From Treponema sp. (GTDB lineage Bacteria; Spirochaetota; Spirochaetia; Treponematales; Treponemataceae): a stretch of DNA of 57,099 bases. Numbering within the stretch: position 1 is the first letter of the stretch; every line of letters starts with the position of its first letter. The notes under the pieces were generated by a model. It was not told the origin of the DNA, did no database searches, and worked only from the letters and a program-made list of their open reading frames with translations. Made by a program: the position numbers and the translations under genes. This document shows positions 8,957-18,020 of the stretch, one piece after another. The stretch lies in contig JAILLQ010000015.1 of the NCBI GenBank assembly GCA_024693045.1, positions 1-57,099 of the forward strand, written 5' to 3'.

Positions 8957-11900
8957 ATGAAAAAAAGTATAATTAAAACTATTGCACTTTCTTTAAGTGC
9001 TTTCGCATTACTTGCTCTTTCAGCATGTAACAATTCTTTGGGAAATGATGAACTTGATTTAACACTTGCATCTTCTGTGCTTCAGTCTTCATCTAATCAG
9101 TATGGTTCACTTTCATATTCTTATGATGTTTCTCGTGGAGGAGCTTTAAATGTTGCTGATATTTCTACAGCTGTAGTAACTGTTGTAGGTAATGGTATCA
9201 CTTCAACTCTTTCTGCGGAAACTAGCGTAACATCTGGTTCTGGTTCTGTAACAATCAACAATATTCCTGTTGGTAAAAACAGAATCGTAAAAGTTCAGGG
9301 TCGGGATTCAAGCGGTAATAATATTTCAGATGCCCTTATCATGAGCCTTGTTGATATCAATGCTGGTGCTAATAGCCCTTCTATCAACTGGGAAACTAGC
9401 CGTCGTGGTTATGTTTACAATAAACTTTTTGAAAGTAACATTAATATCAGAGATCTTTCCGATTCTGATATAAGTGCTATTGATAATGCAATCCCTGCTG
9501 TAGATGCAACTAATATTGATATTGATTTGTTTGCAACAGATTTTGCAAGTGGTGTCGCAAATCTTAAAGACAAATCACAATACATCAAATCATCTTCAAA
9601 AACTTTAAAGAGACTTGTAGTTGCACAAGCTGCTTCTTCTACAGCAACAGCTCCAGTATTTACATCTACTGCATATTATTCTGATGGTACAAATGAAGAT
9701 GTAACTTCTTCTGCAACATGGACAAGTTCTGTAACTACTGTAGCAAGTGTAAATGCTGGTAGCGTAACTCTTCTTACTGCAGGTACAAGTGTAGTAACTG
9801 CTTCTTATACTTATGCTTCTGTTACAAAAACTGGTGCAACTCAGACAATTACAGTTACTGCTAACGGTGGTAACATTAATAAGTTATACTTTATACCTTC
9901 TACAACCTGGTCTACTTCTAGTCCTCGTTATGCCGCTTATTTCTTTGAAGGTTCAACAAATGAATGGGTTTCTATGACCCTGGATTCTGATTCTGGTTAT
10001 TATGTATGTTCAAAACCTGAAACTGCTTACACAAGTGTAATTTTCTGCCGAATGAATCCTTCTACAACAGAAAATATTTGGGGTAATAAATGGAATCAGA
10101 CTGCTGACTTAACAATTCCTTCTGATAAGGATACTTATCAGTATGCTGATGGAGCTTGGGATGAAGGTTCTGGTGAATGGCTTTCTGATCTTACAGGTAC
10201 TTACTCAGGTGGTTCTCTTACTTGTACAGTAACAGCAGGTCCTGTAACAGATCCAGATCTTCCTACTGTAACAATTTCTCCTGCCGCAGGTGAAATCAGT
10301 ACAGCTTCATCTATTACAATTACATACGAAGAAAATAATGCTACAGTAACTGCTGCCACAGTAACAATTACAGGTGCAGTTTCAAAAACATATTCTCTTT
10401 CAGATTTCACAAATAAAACTCTTACTATTAAAGTTGGAGAAGGCGGACTTGGAATTACTGAAGCTGGAAAAGCAATTTCAGTAAGTGCAAGTGCAACAAA
10501 CAGTGAAGGTACAAAAAATGCAGGTCCTATTGCCTATACATCAAAAGTTGTTACTGTAAACACAGACACTTTCACATGGGACAATGCAAATGTTTACTTT
10601 GTAATTCAGGACCGCTTCTACGACGGTGATTCAAGCAATAACAACAGCTATGGCCGTATGTCTACAGATGACCTTGGAAAAACAATCGGTACCTTCCATG
10701 GTGGAGATATTAAGGGGCTTACCCAGAAGCTTGACTACTTGAATGGCTTGGGAATTAACGCTATCTGGATTACAGCTCCTTATGAACAGACTCACGGATG
10801 GTGTGGTGGTGGTTCCAATGGTGACTTTGCTCACTATGCTTACCATGGTTACTATCCACTTGATTACACAATGATTGATAAGAACATGGGTACTGTTGAA
10901 GAATTCCGTACATTTGTTACTGAATGTCATAAACGCGGAATCCGTGTTGTAATGGATATTGTAATGAACCATCCTGGTTATCTTACACTGCAGGATTGTC
11001 AGGATTATAACCTCGACATCTTCTCTGGTTCTTATTCAGGCGGAAAATCAATAGATATGGGCTTTAAGATTGGTTCTGACGGTTCTACATATCATGCTCA
11101 TCACAGCAAAATTGATTATAGCGGTCATACTGACGGCTGGGCTAAATGGTGGGGCTCTTCTTGGATTCGCGCAGGTATACCAGGTTATACTGCTGGTGGC
11201 GGTGATGACCTTACCAAAAACCTTGATGACTTACCAGACGTTAAAACAGAAAATACTACAGCTCAGACTGCAGCTCCAATTTTGCAGACAAAGTGGGCTA
11301 AAGAAACAAGCGGTTATGATAACTGGATTGTACCAGCTGCTTCTTCTTTGCGTAATACTACTGATACTTATGCTCCTGCTGTTTGGATTGAAAAATGGCT
11401 TGCAGCATGGGTTGAAGAATTTGGTATTGACGGTTTCCGCTGTGATACTGCAAAACACGTAGATATGTACCGCTGGGGTGAATTAAAAGCTCTTTGTAAA
11501 ACTGCTCTTGAAACATGGCGTTCTAGTAACCGCGTAGATGAATATGCTAAAGATTGGGATGAAGACTTCTGGATGACAGGAGAATGTTTTGGCTGGAAGT
11601 ATAAAAATGGTGGCGATTGGTTCTCTACAGGTGGATTTGACACAATGATTGACTTCTCTGCTAATGGTGGTTCTTTAGGAGATATGCCGTCATGGGAAAG
11701 TAGAACCAGCAATAGACAGGGCTTACTCTATATTTCTAGCCACGATACAAGTCTTGGTCGTTGGTCAGATCAGCTTTCTTTGGGTACCCAGTTTGTTCTT
11801 ACACCAGGTCCTATCCAGATTTACTACGGAGATGAAACAGCTCGTGCATTTGGAGAAACAGGTTCTGACCCAAATCAGGGTACTCGTTCAGATATGAACT

Positions 11901-12214
11901 GGAGCGCAACAACTGGTGACTGTGCAAAACACTGGGGTAAACTCGGTACATTCCGTAAGTTCAACCCTGCAGTTGGTGCCGGTTCAATCAGTGGAAGCAC
12001 TCGTACATATAACGACAACCAGGTTGTTATTTCTACTTCTTCTACAACTGTTTCGGTTCCATATTCAGACGGTACTACAGTTTACAACTGGTACGATGGT
12101 ACAAGTGCAACTGTAAGTTCTGGTTCGGTTACATTCTCTAGCTCTTCTGCTTCAACTACAGCTCCTGTACTTTGTTCTGACCGCAACCCAGCTGATTACG
12201 GTGTATCATTCTAA
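8957..12214 (+). CDS. MalS-like GH13 alpha-amylase lipoprotein
   Basis: A 1085-aa exported amylase. Lipobox ALSAC near residue 23; N-terminal module (about 45-140) resembles that of the 364 gene (shared QYGSL and INNIPVGKNRIVKVQG); a BIG2-like segment (about 215-310); a CBM26-like starch-binding segment (about 312-420); an Ig-like linker (about 430-530); GH13 barrel from about 535. The catalytic part resembles periplasmic MalS (GH13 subfamily 19): EQTHGW, HYAYHGYY, DIVMNHPGY (D667), FGIDGFRCDTAKH (nucleophile D830), GEC (E876) and SSHD (D930). It should cut long alpha-glucans into malto-oligosaccharides outside the cytoplasm. CTAAGG precedes the ATG. No strong separate promoter is visible, so read-through past the 8866 hairpin is likely. 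Confidence 0.9.
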   Translation: MKKSIIKTIALSLSAFALLALSACNNSLGNDELDLTLASSVLQSSSNQYGSLSYSYDVSRGGALNVADISTAVVTVVGNGITSTLSAETSVTSGSGSVTINNIPVGKNRIVKVQGRDSSGNNISDALIMSLVDINAGANSPSINWETSRRGYVYNKLFESNINIRDLSDSDISAIDNAIPAVDATNIDIDLFATDFASGVANLKDKSQYIKSSSKTLKRLVVAQAASSTATAPVFTSTAYYSDGTNEDVTSSATWTSSVTTVASVNAGSVTLLTAGTSVVTASYTYASVTKTGATQTITVTANGGNINKLYFIPSTTWSTSSPRYAAYFFEGSTNEWVSMTLDSDSGYYVCSKPETAYTSVIFCRMNPSTTENIWGNKWNQTADLTIPSDKDTYQYADGAWDEGSGEWLSDLTGTYSGGSLTCTVTAGPVTDPDLPTVTISPAAGEISTASSITITYEENNATVTAATVTITGAVSKTYSLSDFTNKTLTIKVGEGGLGITEAGKAISVSASATNSEGTKNAGPIAYTSKVVTVNTDTFTWDNANVYFVIQDRFYDGDSSNNNSYGRMSTDDLGKTIGTFHGGDIKGLTQKLDYLNGLGINAIWITAPYEQTHGWCGGGSNGDFAHYAYHGYYPLDYTMIDKNMGTVEEFRTFVTECHKRGIRVVMDIVMNHPGYLTLQDCQDYNLDIFSGSYSGGKSIDMGFKIGSDGSTYHAHHSKIDYSGHTDGWAKWWGSSWIRAGIPGYTAGGGDDLTKNLDDLPDVKTENTTAQTAAPILQTKWAKETSGYDNWIVPAASSLRNTTDTYAPAVWIEKWLAAWVEEFGIDGFRCDTAKHVDMYRWGELKALCKTALETWRSSNRVDEYAKDWDEDFWMTGECFGWKYKNGGDWFSTGGFDTMIDFSANGGSLGDMPSWESRTSNRQGLLYISSHDTSLGRWSDQLSLGTQFVLTPGPIQIYYGDETARAFGETGSDPNQGTRSDMNWSATTGDCAKHWGKLGTFRKFNPAVGAGSISGSTRTYNDNQVVISTSSTTVSVPYSDGTTVYNWYDGTSATVSSGSVTFSSSSASTTAPVLCSDRNPADYGVSF

Positions 12215-12246
12215 TTATATAGAAGAAAAGTGAATTTTCTTTGAAG

Positions 12247-12274
12247 GCGGTGGCTTCGGCTGCCGCTTTTTTTT
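12247..12274 (+). terminator. Terminator closing the starch locus
   Basis: GCGGTGGC, TTCG tetraloop, GCTGCCGC (two G-U pairs), then eight T residues. Confidence 0.9.
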
Positions 12275-12309
12275 GCGAATTTAATTTATTTTTAGGGGCT
12301 TTAAATCCA

Positions 12310-12338
12310 TTTACACTATTTTTTATATAAATTACAAT
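12310..12338 (+). promoter_or_regulatory. Promoter of livHMGF
   Basis: TTTACA (12310-12315), 17-bp spacer, TACAAT (12333-12338). It gives a leader of ~25 nt that contains GGAGG at 12361-12365. Confidence 0.65.
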
Positions 12339-12370
12339 TCTATTGAAGTTTTTTTACATTGGAGGAATTT

Positions 12371-13270
12371 GTGAATTCCGGTTCAATTTTTGTTCAACAG
12401 TTGGTGAACGGTCTTTCGCTTGGTAGCATTTATGCTCTGATTGCTCTGGGCTATACGATGGTTTATGGTATTGTAAAGCTTATCAATTTTGCTCATGGCG
12501 ATGTTATGATGATGGGGGCTTATGCCGGTTATTTTGTTCTTATGCTGCTTGGAGCTACGGTTCCTGGTCTTGCGGGTGCATTTATAGCTGCGATGGTTCT
12601 TTGTTCTTTACTTGCTATTTTGATTGAACGTTTTGCTTATCGTCCTTTGCGCTCGGCTCCTCGCTTGAATTCTCTTATAACTGCTATTGCTGTTGAACTT
12701 ATTCTTCAGAATCTTATGCGTGTACTTCCTTTTGTTGGTCCTGATCCAAGAAGTTTTCCTACTATGGCTACTAGAAACTATTCAATTGGTATTCTTTCTA
12801 TTTCTAATCTTCAGTTGATTGTTATTGTTTCCAGTGCTGTTCTTATGATTCTTTTGAACTTTATTGTAAATCATACAAAAACTGGCAAGGCTATGCAGGC
12901 TGTTTCTTTTGACTTGCAGGCTTCTGCTCTTATGGGAATTAATGTAAATAGAATTATTGCTGTTACATTTGTTATTGGTTCTATTCTTGCCGGGGCAGGT
13001 GGAGTTTTATACGCTACGGCTTATCCTCAGATTGAGCCTACTATGGGTTATATTCCTGGTTTAAAAGCCTTTGTTGCTGCTGTTCTTGGTGGTATTGGTT
13101 CTATTCCTGGAGCTATGGCTGGTGGTGTTATTCTTGGTGTTGCAGAAACTTTAACAAAGGGTTATTTGAGCAGTCAGTATGCAGATGCAATTTCTTATAT
13201 GATTCTTATTGTAATTCTTTTGGTAAAACCTGCTGGTCTTTTTGGCAAAAGAACTACTGTAAAAGTGTGA
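12371..13270 (+). CDS. livH: Branched-chain amino-acid ABC transporter permease LivH
   Basis: A 299-aa inner-membrane permease, one half of the channel of the high-affinity leucine/isoleucine/valine (LIV-I type) importer. The N-terminal QLVNGLSLGSIYALIALGYTM pattern, the NFAHGDVMMMGAY segment and the C-terminal GGIGSIPGAMAGG segment are typical. GTG 12371 is the start: GGAGG at 12361-12365 lies 5 nt upstream, while the in-frame TTG at 12359 overlaps that ribosome site. First gene of livHMGF; 15 nt separate it from livM. No periplasmic binding-protein gene is present on either side. Confidence 0.92.
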   Translation: MNSGSIFVQQLVNGLSLGSIYALIALGYTMVYGIVKLINFAHGDVMMMGAYAGYFVLMLLGATVPGLAGAFIAAMVLCSLLAILIERFAYRPLRSAPRLNSLITAIAVELILQNLMRVLPFVGPDPRSFPTMATRNYSIGILSISNLQLIVIVSSAVLMILLNFIVNHTKTGKAMQAVSFDLQASALMGINVNRIIAVTFVIGSILAGAGGVLYATAYPQIEPTMGYIPGLKAFVAAVLGGIGSIPGAMAGGVILGVAETLTKGYLSSQYADAISYMILIVILLVKPAGLFGKRTTVKV

Positions 13271-13285
13271 TGCGAGGGCTTAAAA

Positions 13286-14296
13286 ATGAGTAAGTTTTTA
13301 AAAAATACATTGATTCTTACGGCGATTGCTATTCTTGCTATTGCCCTTCCTACTGTTTTGTCTGCCTCTGGTATGATGGATGCTTATACTGCTGGTGTTT
13401 TTAGTCTTGCCGGCATTTATTCAATCATGGCTATAAGTGTAAACCTTATTTCTGGTGTTACAGGTCAGCTTAGTCTTGGTCAGGCTGGTTTTATGGCTTT
13501 GGGTGCTTATTCAACAATTCTTTTGAGTTCCAACTTGCAGCTTCCTCTTCCAGTGGCTGTTATTCTTTCGGGAATAATTACAGCCCTTTTTGGTTTTTTA
13601 ATTGGATTTCCAACTTTAAAACTTGAAGGGGACTATCTTGCTATCGTAACTCTTGCTTTTGGAGAAATTATTAAGGTTATCCTTATTAACTTGAAGAGTA
13701 TAACTGGTGGACCAAATGGTAAGAGTTTTCCTACAATTCTTACTTTAAATTCGACTGTTGCAATTCTAGTTATAATGTCGGTTTTGGTTGTGATTATTGT
13801 TCTTGTTCAGAACTTTATTCGTTCTACATACGGGCGGGCAATTCTTGCTGTTCGTGAAGATGAAATTGCTGCAGCTTCATGCGGAATCCATGTTTTTCAC
13901 TACAAAATGACGGGCTTTGTTTTGGCTTCTTTTGTTGCTGGAATAGGTGGTTCTCTTTATGTAATGTATGTTGGCTTTATAAAACCGGAACAGGCTTCTT
14001 TTACAAAATCAATTGACTATTTGATTTTTGTTGTTTTAGGTGGAATGGGCTCTATGACCGGTTCTGTAATTTCTTCTTTTGTTCTTACCTTCTTGCAGGA
14101 AGGTTTGCGATTCCTTCAGAATTATCGACTTCTTTTCTATCCTGTTGTTTTGATTCTTGTTATGCTATTTAGACCTCAGGGCCTTTTGGGTACAAAAGAA
14201 TTCAGCTTTATAAAGACTATTGAAATGATAAAATCCGGCGAAATCCTTAAAAGACTAAAAGGGGTTAAACTCTTTTCTAAAAAGGAGGCTAAATAA
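13286..14296 (+). CDS. livM: Branched-chain amino-acid ABC transporter permease LivM
   Basis: A 336-aa integral membrane protein, the second channel subunit of the LIV-type importer. Family marks: VNLISGVTGQLSLGQAGFMALGAY near residue 54, GDYLAIVTLAFGEI near 116 and VLGGMGSMTGS near 250. Its last base is the first base of the livG start codon, giving tight translational coupling. The C-terminal ~35 residues are Lys-rich and cytoplasmic. Substrate could be any branched-chain amino acid, or related amide-type compounds, as the family is broad. Confidence 0.92.
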   Translation: MSKFLKNTLILTAIAILAIALPTVLSASGMMDAYTAGVFSLAGIYSIMAISVNLISGVTGQLSLGQAGFMALGAYSTILLSSNLQLPLPVAVILSGIITALFGFLIGFPTLKLEGDYLAIVTLAFGEIIKVILINLKSITGGPNGKSFPTILTLNSTVAILVIMSVLVVIIVLVQNFIRSTYGRAILAVREDEIAAASCGIHVFHYKMTGFVLASFVAGIGGSLYVMYVGFIKPEQASFTKSIDYLIFVVLGGMGSMTGSVISSFVLTFLQEGLRFLQNYRLLFYPVVLILVMLFRPQGLLGTKEFSFIKTIEMIKSGEILKRLKGVKLFSKKEAK

Positions 14297-15084
14297 TGGC
14301 AGATAAAGAACTTGTTTTGCAGGTCTCTAATGTTCAGATTGTTTTTGGTGGTCTTTGTGCTATCAGCGACGCTTCTTTTGATTTGCGTCAGGGTGAACTT
14401 ATCGGTTTGATTGGACCTAACGGTGCCGGAAAAACAACCATGTTTAATATGGTTTCTGGGATTTATACTCCAACTTCAGGACAGATTACTTTCTGGGATA
14501 AAGAGGGAAAGGTTAGCGTAATCAATAAAAAAAGTCCTGCCCAATTGAATGCCCTTGGTATTGCAAGAACTTTTCAGAATATCCGCCTTTTCGGAAATTT
14601 GACTGTTTTGGACAATGTTTTGATTGCTATGCATTCATCAAGGAAATCAAATCCTCTTGATGTGCTTTTTAGAACACCTCGCTTTAGAAAAGACGAAATG
14701 CTCATGGAAGAAAAGGTTATGAATCTTCTTTCCTTGTTCCACATTGAAAACAAGGCAAAGGAACTCGCAAAAAATCTTCCTTATGGAGAACAGAGAAAGC
14801 TAGAAATCGTTCGTGCCCTTGCATGTAATCCTAAACTTTTGCTTTTGGATGAACCTGCTGCCGGAATGAACCCCCAGGAAACAATGGAACTTATGGAAAT
14901 GATTTCATTTATCCGCCGTAAGTTTGATCTTACAATTTTGCTTATTGAACACGATATGAAACTTGTAATGGGTATTTGCGAAAGAATTATGGTTTTGAAT
15001 TATGGACGAATCATTGCTAACGGCAGCCCTGAAGAAATTCGAACTAACCCTGATGTCGTAAAAGCATATCTTGGAGATAACTAA
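14296..15084 (+). CDS. livG: Branched-chain amino-acid ABC transporter ATPase LivG
   Basis: A 262-aa cytoplasmic ATPase that powers the LivHM channel. Walker A GPNGAGKT near residue 41, the signature region LPYGEQRKLEI (the LivG-type variant of LSGGQ) near 165, Walker B LLLLDEPAAGM near 183 and the switch His in LIEHDM. The length and the C-terminal 'PDVVKAYLG' ending are typical. It overlaps livM by one base and is followed directly by livF. Confidence 0.93.
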   Translation: MADKELVLQVSNVQIVFGGLCAISDASFDLRQGELIGLIGPNGAGKTTMFNMVSGIYTPTSGQITFWDKEGKVSVINKKSPAQLNALGIARTFQNIRLFGNLTVLDNVLIAMHSSRKSNPLDVLFRTPRFRKDEMLMEEKVMNLLSLFHIENKAKELAKNLPYGEQRKLEIVRALACNPKLLLLDEPAAGMNPQETMELMEMISFIRRKFDLTILLIEHDMKLVMGICERIMVLNYGRIIANGSPEEIRTNPDVVKAYLGDN

Positions 15085-15085
15085 T

Positions 15086-15793
15086 ATGATGCTTGAAGTA
15101 AAAAATCTTTGTGTAAGTTATGGAGCTATTAAGGCTCTGCACGGTATTTCTTTTGATGTTGAAAAGGGTGAAATTATTACACTTATCGGTTCAAATGGAG
15201 CCGGTAAAACAACAACCTTACATTCGATTTCTAATATTATAAAAAAACAGTCCGGTTCGATAATTTTTGAAGGCGAAGATATAACAAATATGTCTGCTGA
15301 TAAAATTGTAAAACGCAATTTGATTCAAGTACCGGAAGGTCGCCGCGTTTTTGCTAATCTTTCTGTTAAAGAAAACCTTGAACTTGGTGCTTACCTTAGA
15401 AAGGATAAAGATGGAATTGCAAAAGATATGGAACACGCTTTTGATCTTTTTCCTCGCTTAAGAGAAAGAGTAAAACAGGCTGCCGGAACTTTGAGCGGCG
15501 GAGAGCAGCAGATGCTTGCTATGGCTAGAGCCCTTATGTCAAAGCCAAGATTACTCCTGCTCGACGAACCTAGTATGGGTCTTGCTCCAATTCTTGTAGA
15601 TGAGATTTTTGATATTATTCGCCGCATTAATGCAGATGGTGTAACAGTTCTTCTTGTTGAACAGAATGCATTTAAAGCTCTTTCGATAGCGGATAGGGCC
15701 TATGTTTTGGAAACCGGCGAAATCAAAAAAAGCGGCAAAGCGAAAGATTTAGCAAATGACGATTCTGTAAGAGAAGCTTACTTAGGCGGCTGA
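15086..15793 (+). CDS. livF: Branched-chain amino-acid ABC transporter ATPase LivF
   Basis: A 235-aa ATPase, partner of LivG. Walker A GSNGAGKT, VPEGRRVFANLSVKENL, signature LSGGEQQMLAMARALM, Walker B LLLLDEPSMGLAP and the ending 'VREAYLGG' are all typical of LivF. The ATG at 15086 is one base after the livG stop and 9 nt after GGAG; the in-frame TTG at 15071 overlaps that ribosome site. No clear terminator follows before the promoter at 15838. Confidence 0.93.
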   Translation: MMLEVKNLCVSYGAIKALHGISFDVEKGEIITLIGSNGAGKTTTLHSISNIIKKQSGSIIFEGEDITNMSADKIVKRNLIQVPEGRRVFANLSVKENLELGAYLRKDKDGIAKDMEHAFDLFPRLRERVKQAAGTLSGGEQQMLAMARALMSKPRLLLLDEPSMGLAPILVDEIFDIIRRINADGVTVLLVEQNAFKALSIADRAYVLETGEIKKSGKAKDLANDDSVREAYLGG

Positions 15794-15837
15794 TAAGTCT
15801 TATTGAAATACCTTTTTTTAATATTACTCAAAAATTG

Positions 15838-15846
15838 TGTTATAAT
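15838..15846 (+). promoter_or_regulatory. Extended -10 promoter of the CBS/ACT gene
   Basis: TGTTATAAT is a perfect extended -10 element; the -35 region is weak. The leader of ~24 nt includes GGAGG at 15866-15870. Confidence 0.6.
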
Positions 15847-15876
15847 ATAAGTAGGACTATTTTTTGGAGGTGCCTT

Positions 15877-16521
15877 ATGCTTATTAAGAACGTTATGACA
15901 AAGAATCCTATTACTATTACACCTGAAAGTTCAGTAACCGAAGCCCGTGCATTGATGAATAAAAACAATATCGGAAAACTTCCTGTTGTTGATAAAAATT
16001 TTAAGCTTGTAGGTATGGTTACCAAAAACGACCTGGCAAAATGTGCACCTTCACAGGCTACAACTTTGGACATGTATGAAATCAGTTATCTTCTTTCAAA
16101 GTTGACTGTAGAAAAAATAATGGTAAAAAATGTATTTACCGTTCAAGATACAGATGTTGTTGAAAACGCCGCAAAGTTGATGTTGGATAACGGTATTGGT
16201 TGTGTACCGGTAATGTCTGGGGATTTAATTGTAGGAATTCTTACAGAAAGTGACCTTTTTGCTCTTTTTACAGAAATGTTTGGGGCAAACAGAAGTGGAA
16301 TCCGTGTCATTTTTTCTCTTGATGACACTCCTGGTCAGCTTGCAAAAATTGTTGATCAGATTGCTAATAAGAATGGAAATTTAGTTTCTCTTGTAACTAG
16401 AGAGTTAAAGGATTCTTCTATGCGCAGAGTTACCATGAAAATTGCTGGAATTACAAAATCATGCGTGGAAGAAATTTTTTCTGCGGTGGGCGTAAAAGCT
16501 GATGATATCCGGGTAAACTAG
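15877..16521 (+). CDS. CBS-pair plus ACT domain protein, AcuB-like
   Basis: A 214-aa cytoplasmic protein. Residues 1-60 and about 75-135 form a CBS pair (MTKNPITITPESSVTEA…LPVVD… and IMVKNVFTVQDTDVVENAA…GCVPVM), a unit that usually senses adenine nucleotides. Residues about 140-205 look like an ACT domain (FSLDDTPGQLAKIVDQIANKNG), which usually binds small ligands such as amino acids. The architecture matches AcuB-like proteins. Directly after the liv operon, amino-acid sensing is a reasonable inference. ATG 15877 is chosen since GGAGG precedes it; it may be transcribed with the next three genes. Confidence 0.8.
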   Translation: MLIKNVMTKNPITITPESSVTEARALMNKNNIGKLPVVDKNFKLVGMVTKNDLAKCAPSQATTLDMYEISYLLSKLTVEKIMVKNVFTVQDTDVVENAAKLMLDNGIGCVPVMSGDLIVGILTESDLFALFTEMFGANRSGIRVIFSLDDTPGQLAKIVDQIANKNGNLVSLVTRELKDSSMRRVTMKIAGITKSCVEEIFSAVGVKADDIRVN

Positions 16522-16524
16522 AAA

Positions 16525-18003
16525 ATGAAGATTCAGGTTGAACTGCTCATACATCAATTTCTCCGCTCATACCTAGAACCTTTTTCTGTTGCCGAATTTG
16601 TTGCATTCGTAAAAGAGTGTGGTGTAAAAACTACAGATAGAGAATGTGTTGAATATCTTGATTCAAATATTAATGTTTTTGCTTTGAAAAATGAACGATA
16701 TGCAACCAGGGCTGCAGTTTTTACTGACCAGTACTTTAGTTTTAAACCAGGAAGAAAGGAATTTGAACAGGGCTTGTTTATCACAGGGCACCGTTGCGTT
16801 CCTTTTGTTGACCCTGAAATTCTTTCTTTTGGAATAAATTTTGTATACAAGGGAAAATCTCTTGAAAAGAAAACGGGTACTTTTGACAGTCAGACTGTTT
16901 TGGATTTGTTCACTTTATATGGTGATGAATATTCAAGCCAGTACATTGCATCTGACCCTGTTAATTCACATATAGATTTGGGAAAATCAGATTTTATATT
17001 GCCTCCTGTAGTCAATGTGACATGTAACAGCCTTGAACCTCTGATTAAAGATGGTTTTAAATCAGGTGACAGGATAATCTGCCATGTTTCTGACTGGGAT
17101 TCCAATACAGTTGAAATCGAATTCGAAGCAAGGCAAACAAACTCTTTTCAGATGACTGATGCAGATCTTGCTCGCGGAGAATGGTATTCAAATCTTGATA
17201 AATTTTTGTGCGAAACTTTTGAACATCACGGGCCTCTTTCTTCTATAGAAGAACAGCTCGCTACGGTTTTTGCAAATCACAGAACACTTCTTTGCAAAAA
17301 AAATTGTGGTTCACTTGACGAATTTTTTGACCGTACAAATAAGGTTGGATTTCAACTTTTTGGCGTGGAAACCAGGCTTTGGAACAAAGGAGAAGATGTT
17401 CCTGCAATTGGTAAATGGAATTCCCTTGATGTAACTACAAACGAATATGACGAAAATGATGATTTTGATTACGAGTCCCGAGGGGAAAGTATAGAACCGA
17501 TTCCCCAGTATATTACCGATTCCTATATAAAAGATTTCTTGTTCACTAAAAATGACAAAATTGAAGAAATTCTTCCTAAGTTATACCCTAATTTCCATCG
17601 TTTGACTCGTTTTCAGCAGAATTTCATGTTGTTGCACTTGAAAAATAGACATGCTATAATTTCGGCAAATTACAACCGTTTTGCAGACTCTGAAATCGGT
17701 GAATTACGCAATAAAGCTTTGGACTTATTTTCCAGTGTGAACAATCTTGTTTATGCAATAGATATGATAAAGTCTGATTTGAGTAACTATCCACAACAGC
17801 CGCTTGTAATTTTGTCGCAGATTTTTGGACATGTCATGCATATTCTTGAAATGTGCGAAAGTGATGTTGCTGCTGTGATTCAGGAGCGAAACGAAATTTT
17901 GCTTTCAATCGAAGGAATGGAGCTGAATTTCGAATGTGTTGATGAAGATTTAAAAACTGTTCTTGAAAAAGAAACCAAGAATGGCTTTGTAATCATAAAG
18001 TAA
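16525..18003 (+). CDS. Hypothetical protein, possibly with an N-terminal winged-helix-like part
   Basis: A 492-aa soluble acidic protein that I do not recognise. No signal peptide or membrane segment. Residues 1-75 have the look of a small helical domain of winged-helix type, followed by FITGHRCVPFVDPEI; the middle (about 165-205) is beta-rich; the C-terminal ~170 residues are helical. The middle-to-late part includes a very acidic run around 310-320. It starts 3 nt after the CBS/ACT gene without a clear ribosome site and ends 17 nt before the PtsN-like gene, so it belongs to that operon. Possibly a spirochaete-specific regulator; function unknown. Confidence 0.65.
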   Translation: MKIQVELLIHQFLRSYLEPFSVAEFVAFVKECGVKTTDRECVEYLDSNINVFALKNERYATRAAVFTDQYFSFKPGRKEFEQGLFITGHRCVPFVDPEILSFGINFVYKGKSLEKKTGTFDSQTVLDLFTLYGDEYSSQYIASDPVNSHIDLGKSDFILPPVVNVTCNSLEPLIKDGFKSGDRIICHVSDWDSNTVEIEFEARQTNSFQMTDADLARGEWYSNLDKFLCETFEHHGPLSSIEEQLATVFANHRTLLCKKNCGSLDEFFDRTNKVGFQLFGVETRLWNKGEDVPAIGKWNSLDVTTNEYDENDDFDYESRGESIEPIPQYITDSYIKDFLFTKNDKIEEILPKLYPNFHRLTRFQQNFMLLHLKNRHAIISANYNRFADSEIGELRNKALDLFSSVNNLVYAIDMIKSDLSNYPQQPLVILSQIFGHVMHILEMCESDVAAVIQERNEILLSIEGMELNFECVDEDLKTVLEKETKNGFVIIK

Positions 18004-18020
18004 TTACACGGAGTTAAAAA

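Noticed and set aside
12359..12370. TTG at 12359 as start of livH
   Set aside because: It overlaps the GGAGG ribosome site that serves GTG 12371.
15071..15085. TTG at 15071 as start of livF
   Set aside because: It lies in the livG end and overlaps the ribosome site for ATG 15086.
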